Assembly (NCBI GenBank): GCA_009746045.1 | Contig: RPFO01000154.1 | Coordinates: 792,496 to 856,495 of the forward strand | DNA from: Mesostigma viride | Lineage: Eukaryota; Streptophyta; Mesostigmatophyceae; Mesostigmatales; Mesostigmataceae | Reading direction: 5' to 3' | Length of the DNA stretch: 64,000 bases | Shown: positions 52,701 to 60,445 of the stretch, in pieces | Layout: each line of letters starts with the position of its first letter | How positions within the stretch are numbered: position 1 is the first letter of the stretch | The notes under the pieces: generated by a model | Database searches by the model: none | The model's input: only the letters and a program-made list of their open reading frames with translations | Told to the model about the DNA's origin: nothing | Program-made: the position numbers and the translations under genes

Positions 52701-55050
52701 TTAGGTGCGTGCTGCTTTGGGTCCACGGCCTAAACACAAGTCCTAACATGTATAACAATTCTGCAGATTTGTTGCAGTTTCATAACGTTTTGTGTTTGGT
52801 ACGCTGCTTACTCACAGCCTTTGTCCTCATTGTGGTTTTTTTTACTATTACATGCCTTTGTCATCTTGCCCAGGTATCTCTCTCCTCGACAATGTGTCCC
52901 TTAGTCATGTGGTGTCTTGTGGCATGGCTGGCTGATGTGACAGGGCGTTCTTGCCGATGAGCAAGCTTTTCAGCCATCACACCGTTCCATTATGAGTACC
53001 CACGCTTCATAGAAATGGTAGCAAATGGTATTTGTGGCTTTTGCCCGTGCTGTAGCCTTTTCACTTTCTGGGAAGGTGCAGGCGTTGGCTGAGGGTCCCC
53101 AGGGGTTTCTTCATGCGTACGTGACATGGATGTCTGGCATGCATAACTTGGAGTGTTTCCCTCATCTCGCTTCAATCCCTCGTCTCACTCATGGGACTTG
53201 CTATGATCTTGTGTGGTCATAATGGCCCCCCCCCTAGTCTCACTAATGGGACTTGTTATGATCTTATGTGGTCATAATGTTTCCCCCCCCTAGTCTCACT
53301 AATAGGACTTGCTATGATCTCGTGTGGTGATTATGGTCCCCCCCCTTTCAGGTGATACCTCAACGCATGCACTGGCGGGCCCCGGCATTCTATGTACGAC
53401 AGATAAGCGACCCACACGTTGTTGTGTTTTCTTGCTCTCCGTTTTTGTGTTAGTTCTTTTGTTAGATCTTTAACTGTGATGTGGATGGGTCCCCTCTTGG
53501 CACCATCCAAGAGGCAATGTCACAGCAGCAGTCGTTGGGATTCAGTTGAACCCCAACTACACTGTTCAAGTATTACTGGAGTGTCACTGTGCCAGCCGTG
53601 AGGAAACCTGAACCGGCAGTGTGGTGATGGGCAGTGGGCGTGAATAGCACAAGATGTCGTACCATGCAAGCTCGTGCCTGGGCTCTCCGCTCCCCAGACT
53701 TTCTGGTTACTGATTACTGGTTATAGCCCCATTGGCTTCATTTCTTGTCTTGGTTTCGCAAGCATTCTGGAATTCTTTTGCAATCTTGCGTGTTTCTAAC
53801 AGCGGGATGCACGCCCTTTCGCAGCACATGCTTGGAGAGACGCGTGTCGCTTGTCTGTGCATCTGGGAACGTGCCTGTTCAGTGCCTGAAGAAGACTGTA
53901 GGTAGTGACTTGCCTGACAAAGCAGCATATTATATCTATGAGATACCTTCAAAGCTGCGATGGCTTTTGAGGGGGGAATAAGGATGAGCGAGAAGCTATG
54001 AGAGAAAGAAGCTATAAGAGAAGGAAGTCAATTCACTAGTGCCTATAGTTCTGCAACTCAGCCACCCTTTGGAGGCACGGAGAAACCATAAAAGATGAAT
54101 TCACTCGTGCCTATGGGTTTGTAACGCAGCCACCCTTTGGAGGCACGGAGAAACCATAAAAGATGAATTCACTCGTGCCTATGGGTTTGCAACGCAGCCA
54201 CCCTGTAGAGGCACGAATACCTTGATCACATCAATCATTGTGGGAACGTTGACAGGACAGGAGGGTTGTTGGGCATTGCGAACTCCAAGCAAGAGAGGGG
54301 TTGGCCAGATGGATTGTGCAGACAGAATTTTCTCAGGCAACTATGCCAATAGTGCTGTTGTAAAAGAAAAAATAGATAAGAAAACAACTCCTCACGACAG
54401 ATTTTTCGCACTGGCAGCTTGGATGGGAGAATCAGTGCAATTGAAGGCTGCATTTTAAATATGATTTCCTCACCGCAGATCCCCGCATATCAAATGCTGG
54501 TCGCCTGTGCCTTTGTGTTTTCGCTGGCTGATCCATCAGGGCCGGGACGAGCTTGAGACTCTGTTCGCCAGCGGCAGCCCTTCTGACTGGGTATGTTTTC
54601 TTCCCTCGCAATCTCCATGTATCTGCCCATATTTGGGAAGATGGACAGCGATAGCAAGCCAGAGAACTGCGTGTAAGATAGCTCAGGGAACTGCACGACG
54701 AACATTTGCTTGAACAGGCATCCCATGTTTTGATGCTAGTTAGCCCGGGTGGTTTTCACAACAGCCAGCAGCTCACTGAGTGATAAGTACTGATAAATAG
54801 GGTTTGCATTTCGGCCCTTGCGAGGAAGCGAGATATGATAATCGCGGTTAAATGCTACACACAGTGACGGACACGGTGTTGCGCTCTCAGAGCAAAGCTA
54901 GAACAACGCATTGTGCCTGTCGTTCGTGCCTATTCCCTGCAGATCAAGATCTCCGAGATGCTTCTTGGCCGCGCTCCCCCGGGATTCACCTTCACGCCGA
55001 AGCACTCCTCTGACGCATATGACAACAAGGGAGAGATGCAGAACGGATAA
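37733..55050 (+). CDS. DUS3: tRNA-dihydrouridine(47) synthase, DUS3 type
   Basis: FMN enzyme that reduces U47 of tRNA using NAD(P)H. My 17-exon model: 37733-37993, 38343-38471, 39430-39903, 40804-40899, 41658-42125, 43143-43442, 44079-44195, 45392-45538, 46157-46234, 47582-47668, 48812-48868, 50501-50577, 51389-51432, 51720-51796, 53352-53393, 54540-54590, 54943-55050; all GT-AG, phases consistent, 870 codons. N-terminus: CCCH fingers (C112-C118-H122 in [27 protein letters not shown]), then Gly/Gln/Glu-rich linkers (exons 3 and 5). Catalytic barrel: [20 protein letters not shown] (FMN), VDVNMGCP with catalytic Cys607, [44 protein letters not shown]; helical domain [36 protein letters not shown]. 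The exon 3 and exon 5 donors are the least certain. Introns total 14.7 kb, unusually long and repeat-filled. Confidence 0.93.
38442..38600 (+). repeat. 30-bp tandem copy of the exon 2 donor plus 18-19-bp repeats
   Basis: GACATACAGGCCTACTTGAA-GCAG|GTAACT (exon 2 end) is followed at once by GACATTCAGTCCCTCTTGAA-GCAG|GTAACA. Use of the second donor (after 38501) would add exactly ten codons in frame. Four 18-19-bp units of the GAGAAGGCAACTTGGAACA type follow (38531-38605). Confidence 0.9.
39310..39385 (+). repeat. short duplication before exon 3
   Basis: CACTTTGGCCAATGGCTCGG and CACTTTGGCTGATGGCTCGG, each followed by TCGCC, lie about 42 bp apart in the last part of intron 2. Other parts of intron 2 (38606-39309) show no feature. 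Confidence 0.7.
41430..41657 (+). repeat. degenerate 23-30-bp repeats ending in the exon 5 acceptor
   Basis: About nine diverged units of the type TTGGCTGTGCCAATCTCAT. The last unit, TCTGGCTGCCCCCACCAG, is the functional splice acceptor of exon 5. Intron 3 (39904-40803) has only a small TTTCATATCTGAAT triplication (39958-40018), and the rest of intron 4 shows no gene. Confidence 0.65.
42245..42320 (+). repeat. 24-bp repeats in DUS3 intron 5
   Basis: Three diverged units GGCAAGCCGAGAGTCGAATAG-type in tandem. The rest of intron 5 (42321-43142) shows no gene; it has a C-rich run of CCCCTTCACGC-like repeats at 42855-42960. Confidence 0.75.
43536..43660 (+). repeat. 25-bp tandem repeat, 5 units, DUS3 intron 6
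   Basis: Five head-to-tail units of GTTGGATGCGCGGCCTGTTT-GGTTT with single-base variants, 94 bp after the exon 6 donor. Clean 25-bp period. Confidence 0.95.
44163..44545 (+). repeat. four ~80-bp echoes of the exon 7 end, DUS3 intron 7
   Basis: The exon 7 end GACCTCATCTGCAACAAG|GT (44195) recurs as GTCATCTGCAACAAG|GTGATA (ending 44277), GACGTCATCTGCAACAAG|GTAAAG (44390), CACCTTACCTGCAACAAG|ATAGAT (44471) and GACCTTACCTGCAACAAC (44542). The upstream ATGGGCTCCCCC-type and downstream TTCATC...CTATCA-type sequences are shared too, so the unit spans the exon-intron junction. Confidence 0.95.
44930..45352 (+). repeat. 69-bp minisatellite, 6 units, before exon 8
   Basis: GATGCGGCC/GATGCCGCC anchors lie at 44965, 45034, 45103, 45172, 45242 and 45310 (spacing 68-70). 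Each unit holds TTGCGCGTTCCTGCTGCCCA and CATGTCCTTCCCCTTT. The array supplies the C-rich end of intron 7 just before the exon 8 acceptor. The minus-strand open frames are artefacts. Confidence 0.95.
45500..45745 (+). repeat. two ~100-bp echoes of the exon 8 end, DUS3 intron 8
   Basis: Exon 8 ends CTGCTGCCGCAT|GTGCGT (45538). Downstream CGTCTGCCGCAT|GTACTC (45630) and CTGCTGCCGTGT|GTATGT (45732) follow at 92 and 102 bp. Preceding GGGAGAACACCGCGC / GGGAAACACGAGCG / GGGGAAAGCTCGAG and following CTCCCTGTAG are also repeated. Confidence 0.85.
46235..46330 (+). repeat. ~30-bp repeats from the exon 9 donor, DUS3 intron 9
   Basis: Three units of TTTCACATGCCCTATGTTTG-ACCATC type begin directly at the donor GTACGC. 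They are followed, after a short gap, by the SINE-like insertion at 46374. Confidence 0.75.
46374..46655 (+). mobile_element. SINE-like structured element in DUS3 intron 9
   Basis: 282 bp flanked by the perfect 12-bp target duplication ACACACTGGGTG (46362-46373, 46656-46667). It is a diverged copy of the 280-bp part of the 394-bp unit at 55666-57644. Preserved are the hairpin GTGTAG-TACTC-CTACAC, a B-box-like GTTCAATTCC and a terminal stem CGCAGATGG-TTTTCA-CTATTTGCG. No coding capacity. It lacks the first 114 bp of the 394-bp unit, as expected from 5' truncation. Confidence 0.88.
47213..47490 (+). repeat. 21-bp minisatellite, ~13 units, DUS3 intron 9
   Basis: Units of GCTATAGTGGTGTATGCCTG type with A/G and C/T variants. 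The heptapeptide-repeat frames on both strands are artefacts. 46668-47212 shows no gene, only a TTTTGCATAGGCTGA triplication (46691-46755). Confidence 0.95.
47640..48020 (+). repeat. three ~115-bp echoes of the exon 10 end, DUS3 intron 10
   Basis: Exon 10 ends GCGTTCACCGACTACTACGAG|GTGCGT (47668). Echoes: CTCGCCGACTGTTACAAG|GTGAGC (47775), GCCTTCACCGAGGACTACGA-G|GTGAGG (47906) and GCGTGCACCGACTCCCATGA-G|GTGAGT (48020). The second echo still reads [13 protein letters not shown], parallel to [13 protein letters not shown] of the real exon. All three donors match the GTGAGT consensus better than the real one. Confidence 0.93.
48371..48607 (+). repeat. (TTC)n then (TCC)n tract, DUS3 intron 10
   Basis: About 170 bp of nearly pure CTT followed by about 65 bp of CTC. 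A 235-bp pure polypyrimidine mirror tract is a strong candidate for triplex (H-) DNA. It resembles the GAA/TTC tracts known to hinder transcription when expanded. Confidence 0.95.
48641..48716 (+). repeat. 10-bp tandem repeat, 7 units
   Basis: TTTTGATCCC repeated seven times, directly following the polypyrimidine tract and about 100 bp before the exon 11 acceptor. Confidence 0.95.
48903..49089 (-). mobile_element. SINE-like repeat in DUS3 intron 11
   Basis: Minus-strand copy of the repeat at 8291-8470: GCACCATGATGC, CCACTTGTGGCCATGAG, GAAGCTAGTGCAA, GAGGTTCCTTTACT, then a terminal hairpin and TTAATTAATTAATG tail at 48903-48915. It begins 34 bp after the exon 11 donor. 49090-49540 shows no other feature. 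Confidence 0.78.
49541..49913 (+). repeat. compound tetranucleotide array (ATTC, ACTC, ACCC, ATTC)
   Basis: CATT units, then CACT, then about 47 CACC units (49619-49809), then CATT again. The CACC block is GGGT on the minus strand, a strong G-quadruplex candidate. The order CATT-CACT-CACC-CATT suggests stepwise point change and spread within one array. The Thr-His-Pro frames are artefacts. 49914-50500 shows no gene. Confidence 0.97.
50552..50960 (+). repeat. two long-spaced echoes of the exon 12 end, DUS3 intron 12
   Basis: The junction GAGGATGGAGCTGCTGAAGA-A|GTGAGCTAG (50577) recurs as CAGGATGGAGCTGACGAAAA-AATCAGCTA (from 50737) and, less completely, CTGCTGAAGAAAGTTTGATG (from 50871). Flanking AATAGGCA...GCTTGG / AATAGGCACCGGTGG / GATAGGCGCAAGCG segments support a repeated unit of roughly 130-180 bp. 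50961-51388 shows no gene. Confidence 0.75.
51619..51663 (+). repeat. GGCAT pentamer array
   Basis: Nine GGCAT units with one GCATC variant in DUS3 intron 13, 56 bp before the exon 14 acceptor. Confidence 0.9.
51811..52217 (+). repeat. (TTTTGC)n array, ~68 units, DUS3 intron 14
   Basis: Very homogeneous hexamer array starting 14 bp after the exon 14 donor. The Cys-Phe, Leu and Lys-Gln frames across it are artefacts. It is followed by 50 bp of unique DNA and then the ACACGC array. Confidence 0.98.
52265..52400 (+). repeat. (ACACGC)n array, ~18 units, then ACAAAC
   Basis: Alternating purine-pyrimidine CACACG repeat (Z-DNA-prone) at 52265-52374, decaying into ACAAAC units. 52401-53160 shows no gene. 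Confidence 0.95.
53178..53351 (+). repeat. 56-bp repeat with the exon 15 acceptor signal, 3 units
   Basis: GTCTCACT(C/A)AT-GGGACTTG anchors at 53182, 53237 and 53293. Each unit ends in a C-rich tract followed by AG: CCCCCCCCTAG, CCCCCCCCTAG and finally CCCCCCCCTTTCAG, the real acceptor of exon 15. Branchpoint-like CTCACTAAT lies in each unit. A whole 3' splice module has been triplicated. Confidence 0.92.
54029..54217 (+). repeat. 69-bp tandem repeat, ~3 units, DUS3 intron 15
   Basis: AATTCACTCGTGCCTATGGG ... GCAGCCACCCTTTGGAGGCA units; anchors at 54032, 54098 and 54167. Other parts of intron 15 (53394-54028, 54218-54539) and intron 16 (54591-54942) show no gene. Confidence 0.92.
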
Positions 55051-55629
55051 GGCCAAACCTCCTTGTTGAATATCGGAGTCTTGCTAGGATTTGGCACGTG
55101 TCCCTTGGCTTACAGCGGACAGGCAGGCAGGTTGCCATGTGTCCAGGGCTGTTGAGCTGCAGAAGGACGTCTGTCAAACTTTGGTCTTTAATTTGACTCG
55201 GGTGTATAATTTGGGTGGGATCAATGGGGGGGAGTATCTGGTCAAAGGCTAACTAATCGAAGGCCACTGAATATGCGTGATCACATATGTGAAGGATTTT
55301 GGCATGCCGCATACATGCAGCAAGTTGGTTTATCTCATGAGGCTGACATGCCGGCTCAAGCGCATGCTCTCGCACATAACTACATTTTCCCTGACACAGC
55401 TTTTGACTAGGTTATGACACTTACTTTTGACATCAGAAAGTGGTCATTTGAGAGAGGGTCCGTGCGCATACTGGCATGTATGCGGTGACAATGGGCGCTG
55501 AAAATTCGAACTCCTGACCCATACTCCAACATCGCCTGTGCCTCACCACATCCCAGCAATGACCTTCCCTTTATTCAATTTTTGTTTTTGTTATTATTAT
55601 TACTCTTTACTTTGTCTTTATTTATTATT
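55051..55629. other. DUS3 downstream region
   Basis: No gene seen. It holds the DUS3 3' UTR. The 31-bp stretch ATGGGCGCTGAAAATTCGAA-CTCCTGACCC (55490-55519) is nearly repeated at 10743-10772, so it is a scrap of a dispersed repeat. Confidence 0.55.
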
Positions 55630-57866
55630 GTAATATGGAGGCAGATGGTGCGCAAGGATAGATGGCTGATCAGAATATACGCTTGGCTGATTTCGATAGT
55701 ACCGGCTACGCCCCCTTCGAGAGAAGGTTTCAGCCGTGTTCAGCCCGTCTCACGGTGCGAGACTGAACAAGTCTCGCGTGCAGACACGTGTGTAGTACTC
55801 CTACACACAGATCTCGAGTGATTTATCTAGTACCAAATCCGAAAGGCTTGCATCACTCCCCGGACAGGAGAAATTTTGCGGATGACTGTAGGTGTAAGTT
55901 GGCGATGCCATGGTAACCGGAGACGTCCGTCCTATTGTCAGCAAAATTTGGTGCGAGAGGTCCCCAGTTCGATTCAGGTCGGATTCATTTGTAGATCGCG
56001 TTTTCCGCGTTTTCCGCGGCCCGGCACTGAACGCAAAGGTTTTCACCTTTGCGGAGTGTCTGATCAGAATATACGCTTGGCTGATTTCGATAGTACCGGC
56101 TACGCCCCCTTCGAGAGAAGGTTTCAGCCGTGTTCAGCCCGTCTCACGGTGCGAGACTGAACAAGTCTCGCGTGCAGACACGTGTGTAGTACTCCTACAC
56201 ACAGATCTCGAGTGATTTATCTAGTACCAAATCCGAAAGGCTTGCATCACTCCCCGGACAGGAGAAATTTTGCGGATGACTGTAGGTGTAAGTTGGCGAT
56301 GCCATGGTAACCGGAGACGTCCGTCCTATTGTCAGCAAAATTTGGTGCGAGAGGTCCCCAGTTCGATTCAGGTCGGATTCATTTGTAGATCGCGTTTTCC
56401 GCGTTTTCCGCGGCCCGGCACTGAACGCAAAGGTTTTCACCTTTGCGGAGTGTCTGATCAGAATATACGCTTGGCTGATTTCGATAGTACCGGCTACGCC
56501 CCCTTCGAGAGAAGGTTTCAGCCGTGTTCAGCCCGTCTCACGGTGCGAGACTGAACAAGTCTCGCGTGCAGACACGTGTGTAGTACTCCTACACACAGAT
56601 CTCGAGTGATTTATCTAGTACCAAATCCGAAAGGCTTGCATCACTCCCCGGACAGGAGAAATTTTGCGGATGACTGTAGGTGTAAGTTGGCGATGCCATG
56701 GTAACCGGAGACGTCCGTCCTATTGTCAGCAAAATTTGGTGCGAGAGGTCCCCAGTTCGATTCAGGTCGGATTCATTTGTAGATCGCGTTTTCCGCGTTT
56801 TCCGCGGCCCGGCACTGAACGCAAAGGTTTTCACCTTTGCGGAGTGTCTGATCAGAATATACGCTTGGCTGATTTCGATAGTACCGGCTACGCCCCCTTC
56901 GAGAGAAGGTTTCAGCCGTGTTCAGCCCGTCTCACGGTGCGAGACTGAACAAGTCTCGCGTGCAGACACGTGTGTAGTACTCCTACACACAGATCTCGAG
57001 TGATTTATCTAGTACCAAATCCGAAAGGCTTGCATCACTCCCCGGACAGGAGAAATTTTGCGGATGACTGTAGGTGTAAGTTGGCGATGCCATGGTAACC
57101 GGAGACGTCCGTCCTATTGTCAGCAAAATTTGGTGCGAGAGGTCCCCAGTTCGATTCAGGTCGGATTCATTTGTAGATCGCGTTTTCCGCGTTTTCCGCG
57201 GCCCGGCACTGAACGCAAAGGTTTTCACCTTTGCGGAGTGTCTGATCAGAATATACGCTTGGCTGATTTCGATAGTACCGGCTACGCCCCCTTCGAGAGA
57301 AGGTTTCAGCCGTGTTCAGCCCGTCTCACGGTGCGAGACTGAACAAGTCTCGCGTGCAGACACGTGTGTAGTACTCCTACACACAGATCTCGAGTGATTT
57401 ATCTAGTACCAAATCCGAAAGGCTTGCATCACTCCCCGGACAGGAGAAATTTTGCGGATGACTGTAGGTGTAAGTTGGCGATGCCATGGTAACCGGAGAC
57501 GTCCGTCCTATTGTCAGCAAAATTTGGTGCGAGAGGTCCCCAGTTCGATTCAGGTCGGATTCATTTGTAGATCGCGTTTTCCGCGTTTTCCGCGGCCCGG
57601 CACTGAACGCAAAGGTTTTCACCTTTGCGGAGTGTCTGATCAGAATAGATGGCAAGTAGTGATGAAGGAGACCAACCCCAAGCCTGTGGGGGCTCCGCGT
57701 GTGACCAAGTATGGCATTCATAGCGATTCGGGCCGCGGTGCCCACACCCCTGTAACTAGGACCTAGGTAGCTTATACCATCCATTCCATCCCATGTTCCC
57801 CTCCCACTGAGGACTTATGCTCACGTGACGCAGTCACGTGTCTATTAATTAATTAATTAATTAATT
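55630..57866 (+). mobile_element. LINE 3' end interrupted by a tandem array
   Basis: LINE sequence GTAATATGGAGGCAGATGGT...GATAGATGG (55630-55665) continues at 57653 with CAAGTAGTGATGAAGGAGAC to the TTAATTAA tail (57843-57866). The same unbroken sequence is present on the minus strand at 57936-58170. Between lies the 394-bp array; ATAGATGG is present on both sides (55658-55665, 57645-57652). Confidence 0.92.
55666..57644 (+). repeat. 394-bp structured tandem repeat, 5 copies
   Basis: Units start with the palindrome CTGATCAG at 55666, 56060, 56454, 56848 and 57242; a sixth CTGATCAGA closes the array at 57636-57644. By eye the five units are identical. Each has hairpins CCTTC-GAGA-GAAGG, GTCTC-ACGGTGC-GAGAC, TGTGTAG-TACTC-CTACACA and CGCAAAGG-TTTTCA-CCTTTGCG, and a B-box-like AGTTCGATTCA with TTGGCGATGCC about 70 nt upstream (A-box-like). 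The last 280 bp equal the SINE-like insertion at 46374. The 81-, 94- and 101-codon frames in each unit are not supported as genes. Confidence 0.95.
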
Positions 57867-58170
57867 ATTATTGTTCGTATTATTACCATTTACATTTTCT
57901 TTTCTTTTCTCTTTCTTTCTTTTTCCTTTTGTAATGTATTAATTAATTAATTAATAGACACGTGACTGCGTCACGTGAGCATAAGTCCTCAGTGGGAGGG
58001 GAACATGGGATGGAATGGATGGTATAAGCTATCTAGGTCCTAGTTACAGGGGTGTGGGCACCGCGGCCCGAATCGCTATGAATGCCATACTTGGTCACAC
58101 GCGGAGCCCCCACAGGCTTGGGGGTGGTCTCCTTCATCACTACTTGCCATCTATCCTTGCGCACCATCTG
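57645..58170. repeat. inverted pair of LINE 3' ends
   Basis: Arms 57645-57866 and 57936-58170 are reverse complements with few differences, separated by about 70 bp of C/T-rich DNA (TTTCTTTTCTTTTCTC). Each arm ends with the hairpin CACGTGAC-GCA-GTCACGTG and a TTAATTAA tail toward the centre. Confidence 0.92.
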
Positions 58171-59519
58171 CCTCCATATTACAGACAAACCAGGAGGCTG
58201 CCCGGGGGTGAGCCCGTCACGTCTAGTGTAGCACATGTCCATGCCGAGTCTATCACGAAAAGTCCACGGGTGGCGGCCCTGCCGCGCGCGGCCGGGGGCA
58301 CGCCAGGTGAGGACATATCGCCCAGGCTGGGCGGGCTTGGTGCCAGCTAGTCTATCTGATGTATCTACCTGATCTGTGCGGGCCAGGTGCCCGGCTAGGC
58401 CCAGGCGCCTGTGCCTAATAATGTGGGAAACATAGGGCAAATCAGCGTACAAATCCTCATTACTAATGTGCAAACCAAAGGGGATGTTAAGGGCCTTGCG
58501 CAGCATCTTGGTGACGGCGCCGTCGAGTCGTTGCTCCAGCTCCTGCATCAGTGTCCACGTCTCGGCGCCGTAGGTCAGGATCGTCAGAATGACGACCTTG
58601 AAGAGGTCACGCTTGACGATCCGGGGTAGGGCGGGGTTGCTCCACCAGCGGCGGTGGTCATGGAGGTGCGCCCACGCCATGCCGATCCGTGTCGTCATGT
58701 CGTCCTCGCAGTCAGGAAGCCAACTGCCGAGCAGCTTGAAGCGGCCTGAAGTAGGGTAGTTGACCTCGGCATCGTCTAAGAGGCGGAGTGTGGGTGGGGG
58801 CCCTGCCATGCCGAGGGCCAGGGCCTCCGTTTTGGGGCTGATTTCTAGACCAACCGCCCGAGCCTCGAGCGCCAGGCAGTCCAGCCAAAGTTGGGCAGAC
58901 TCCGGCTTCTCGATGAGCGTGATGTCGTCGGCATAAATGAGGTCAGCTAGTAAATTCTGCTTGTTAGTCGGCCCCCCTTCCCCAAGCTCGTTCGTGATCG
59001 CTAGGCCAGGGGCACGGCCTGCAATGCTAGCAAAGCGAGCACGTGCCTGGCGCATAACATAATCCACTACAATAATAAACAGGTACGGCGACAGGACGCA
59101 ACCCTGCCAGACGCCGGTCTGCAGTGGGCAGGGCGGGGTTATGCCGTGCTGAGTGCGCACCGAAGTGGTGGACCCCTCATACAGCGTGCGGATGACGGTA
59201 ATCAGGGGAGTGGGGACGCGAGCGCGAGCAAGTACAGCCCATAGAGCGTCCCAGAGGACAGAATCAAAAGCCTTGATGAAGTCGACGAAGATCAGGATGG
59301 CGGGAAACTCACCAGGTTGCAGGAGAGCGATTTCCTCGAAGAGGCGACGCGCGACGAAGATGGCCATGACGGTGTTGCGCCCAGGACGGAAGCCCATTTG
59401 ACTTTCCCCAAGGTGACAGTCGAGAGCAGAACGAAGGCGGTTGAGGATCATGCGCATGAACAACTTAAGTGCGGCGCTCTGGATGCAGACTCCTCTGTAG
59501 TCGGGGTAAAATTGGCTCT
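58033..59519 (-). pseudogene. LINE ORF2, reverse transcriptase half
   Basis: Resumes at DYRGVCIQSAALKLFMRMIL. RT motifs: GESQMGFRPGRNTVMAIF, FVDFIKAFDSVLWDALW (motif A), GVWQGCVLSPYLFIIVVDYV (B), LADLIYADDITLI (catalytic DD), LEISPKTEAL. C-terminal: TYGAETWTL, RRLGLAGHLARTDQVDT, WRQMVRKDRWQVVMKE. Stop at 58033. Apart from the insertion upstream the frame is intact for about 495 codons. Confidence 0.95.
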
Positions 59520-60445
59520 TTTTTAGCAAATTTAGCAAATTAGCAAATTAGCGGAGGCCGGGGGGCGAGATTAATTAAGAGGTACCTTGAAATTAAATAA
59601 GACGCATGCCTCTATCGAGATATATGTTTGGAGGCGAGTTTCTATTGGCGTTAATTTGTAGTATTGTACGACAACTGTCAACTGAAGGGTGACGGCATGT
59701 ACTGAAATCGCGGATACTTTCTAGATCGATTGCGCATTCGACGGTTAAAAGGCAGAGCTGCGGTTGAAAGTACTGTACGTGGGGGGGGACGGTGTTACAA
59801 CGGGGGGGGGACGCATTTATGGGGGGGGGGGACGGTGTTACAACGGGGGGACGGTGTTACAACGGGGGACGGTGTTACAACTGGAGGGCGAGATTAATTA
59901 AGAGGTACCTTGAAATTAAATAAGACGCATGCCTCTATCGAGATATATGTTTGCAGGCGAGTTTCTATTGGCGTAAATTTGCAGTATTGTACGACAACTG
60001 TCAAGGGTGACGGCATGTACTGAAATCGCGGAAGTGTCGCGGAGACGTTTCTTCTTTCTAGATCGATTGCGCATTCGACGGTTAAGAGGCAGAGGTGCGG
60101 TCGACTGGCAGTACTGTACGACGGTGTTGGACGGAATTTCCGGTTAGCGATGCGGTCTAAAGCTTTGCATGTCACGTTGTCGGATCTTAGCCCTTGCGTC
60201 GCGCTGTGCTGTGGCGAACTTATTCTCCGCCGTCAGATTGCACCGTCGATGAGCGTCGATGCTCGTCGATGAACCCAACGCAAGCCATGTGACGAAAAGA
60301 AGTAAAAATTGGTGCGGCGGCCTCTACAGCTGAGTTTGGTCAAGTACGCAACTTGTAGCCCGGCGACTCCACGTAGAGCAGTCCGCAGGTAGTCCGCCGG
60401 CGTTAATTTGTTAATTTTGTTAATTTGTAAACTGGGGACAACCTA
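59520..60445. mobile_element. 926-bp noncoding insertion with 22-bp target duplication
   Basis: The 22-bp sequence starting TAGTCGGGGTAAAATTGG occurs at 59498-59519 and 60446-60467. The left end has TTTAGCAAAT-type repeats; the right end has TTAATTTGTTAATTTTG repeats, roughly inverted versions. Inside, a ~215-bp segment (GCGAGATTAATTAAGAGGTA...) is present twice (59565-59778 and 59888-60122) around a G-rich minisatellite (59779-59887: GACGGTGTTACAACGGGGG units with G-runs up to ten). No gene. The long TSD with an AT-rich repeat tail suits target-primed insertion of a noncoding element; a DNA transposon is possible. Confidence 0.8.

Noticed and set aside
55900-56000. A genuine tRNA gene in the 394-bp unit
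   Set aside because: There is a T-loop-like GTTCGATTC, but the T stem mispairs and no anticodon arm or acceptor stem closes; at best tRNA-derived.
55801-57397. Repeated 81-, 94- and 101-codon frames in the 394-bp units
   Set aside because: Overlapping frames on both strands of a noncoding, hairpin-rich unit; the copy at 46374 does not preserve them.
55666-57644. Hammerhead ribozyme / retrozyme in the 394-bp unit
   Set aside because: CTGATCAG resembles the hammerhead CUGANGA box but has C in place of the required G, and I found no proper GAAA-stem III arrangement on either strand.
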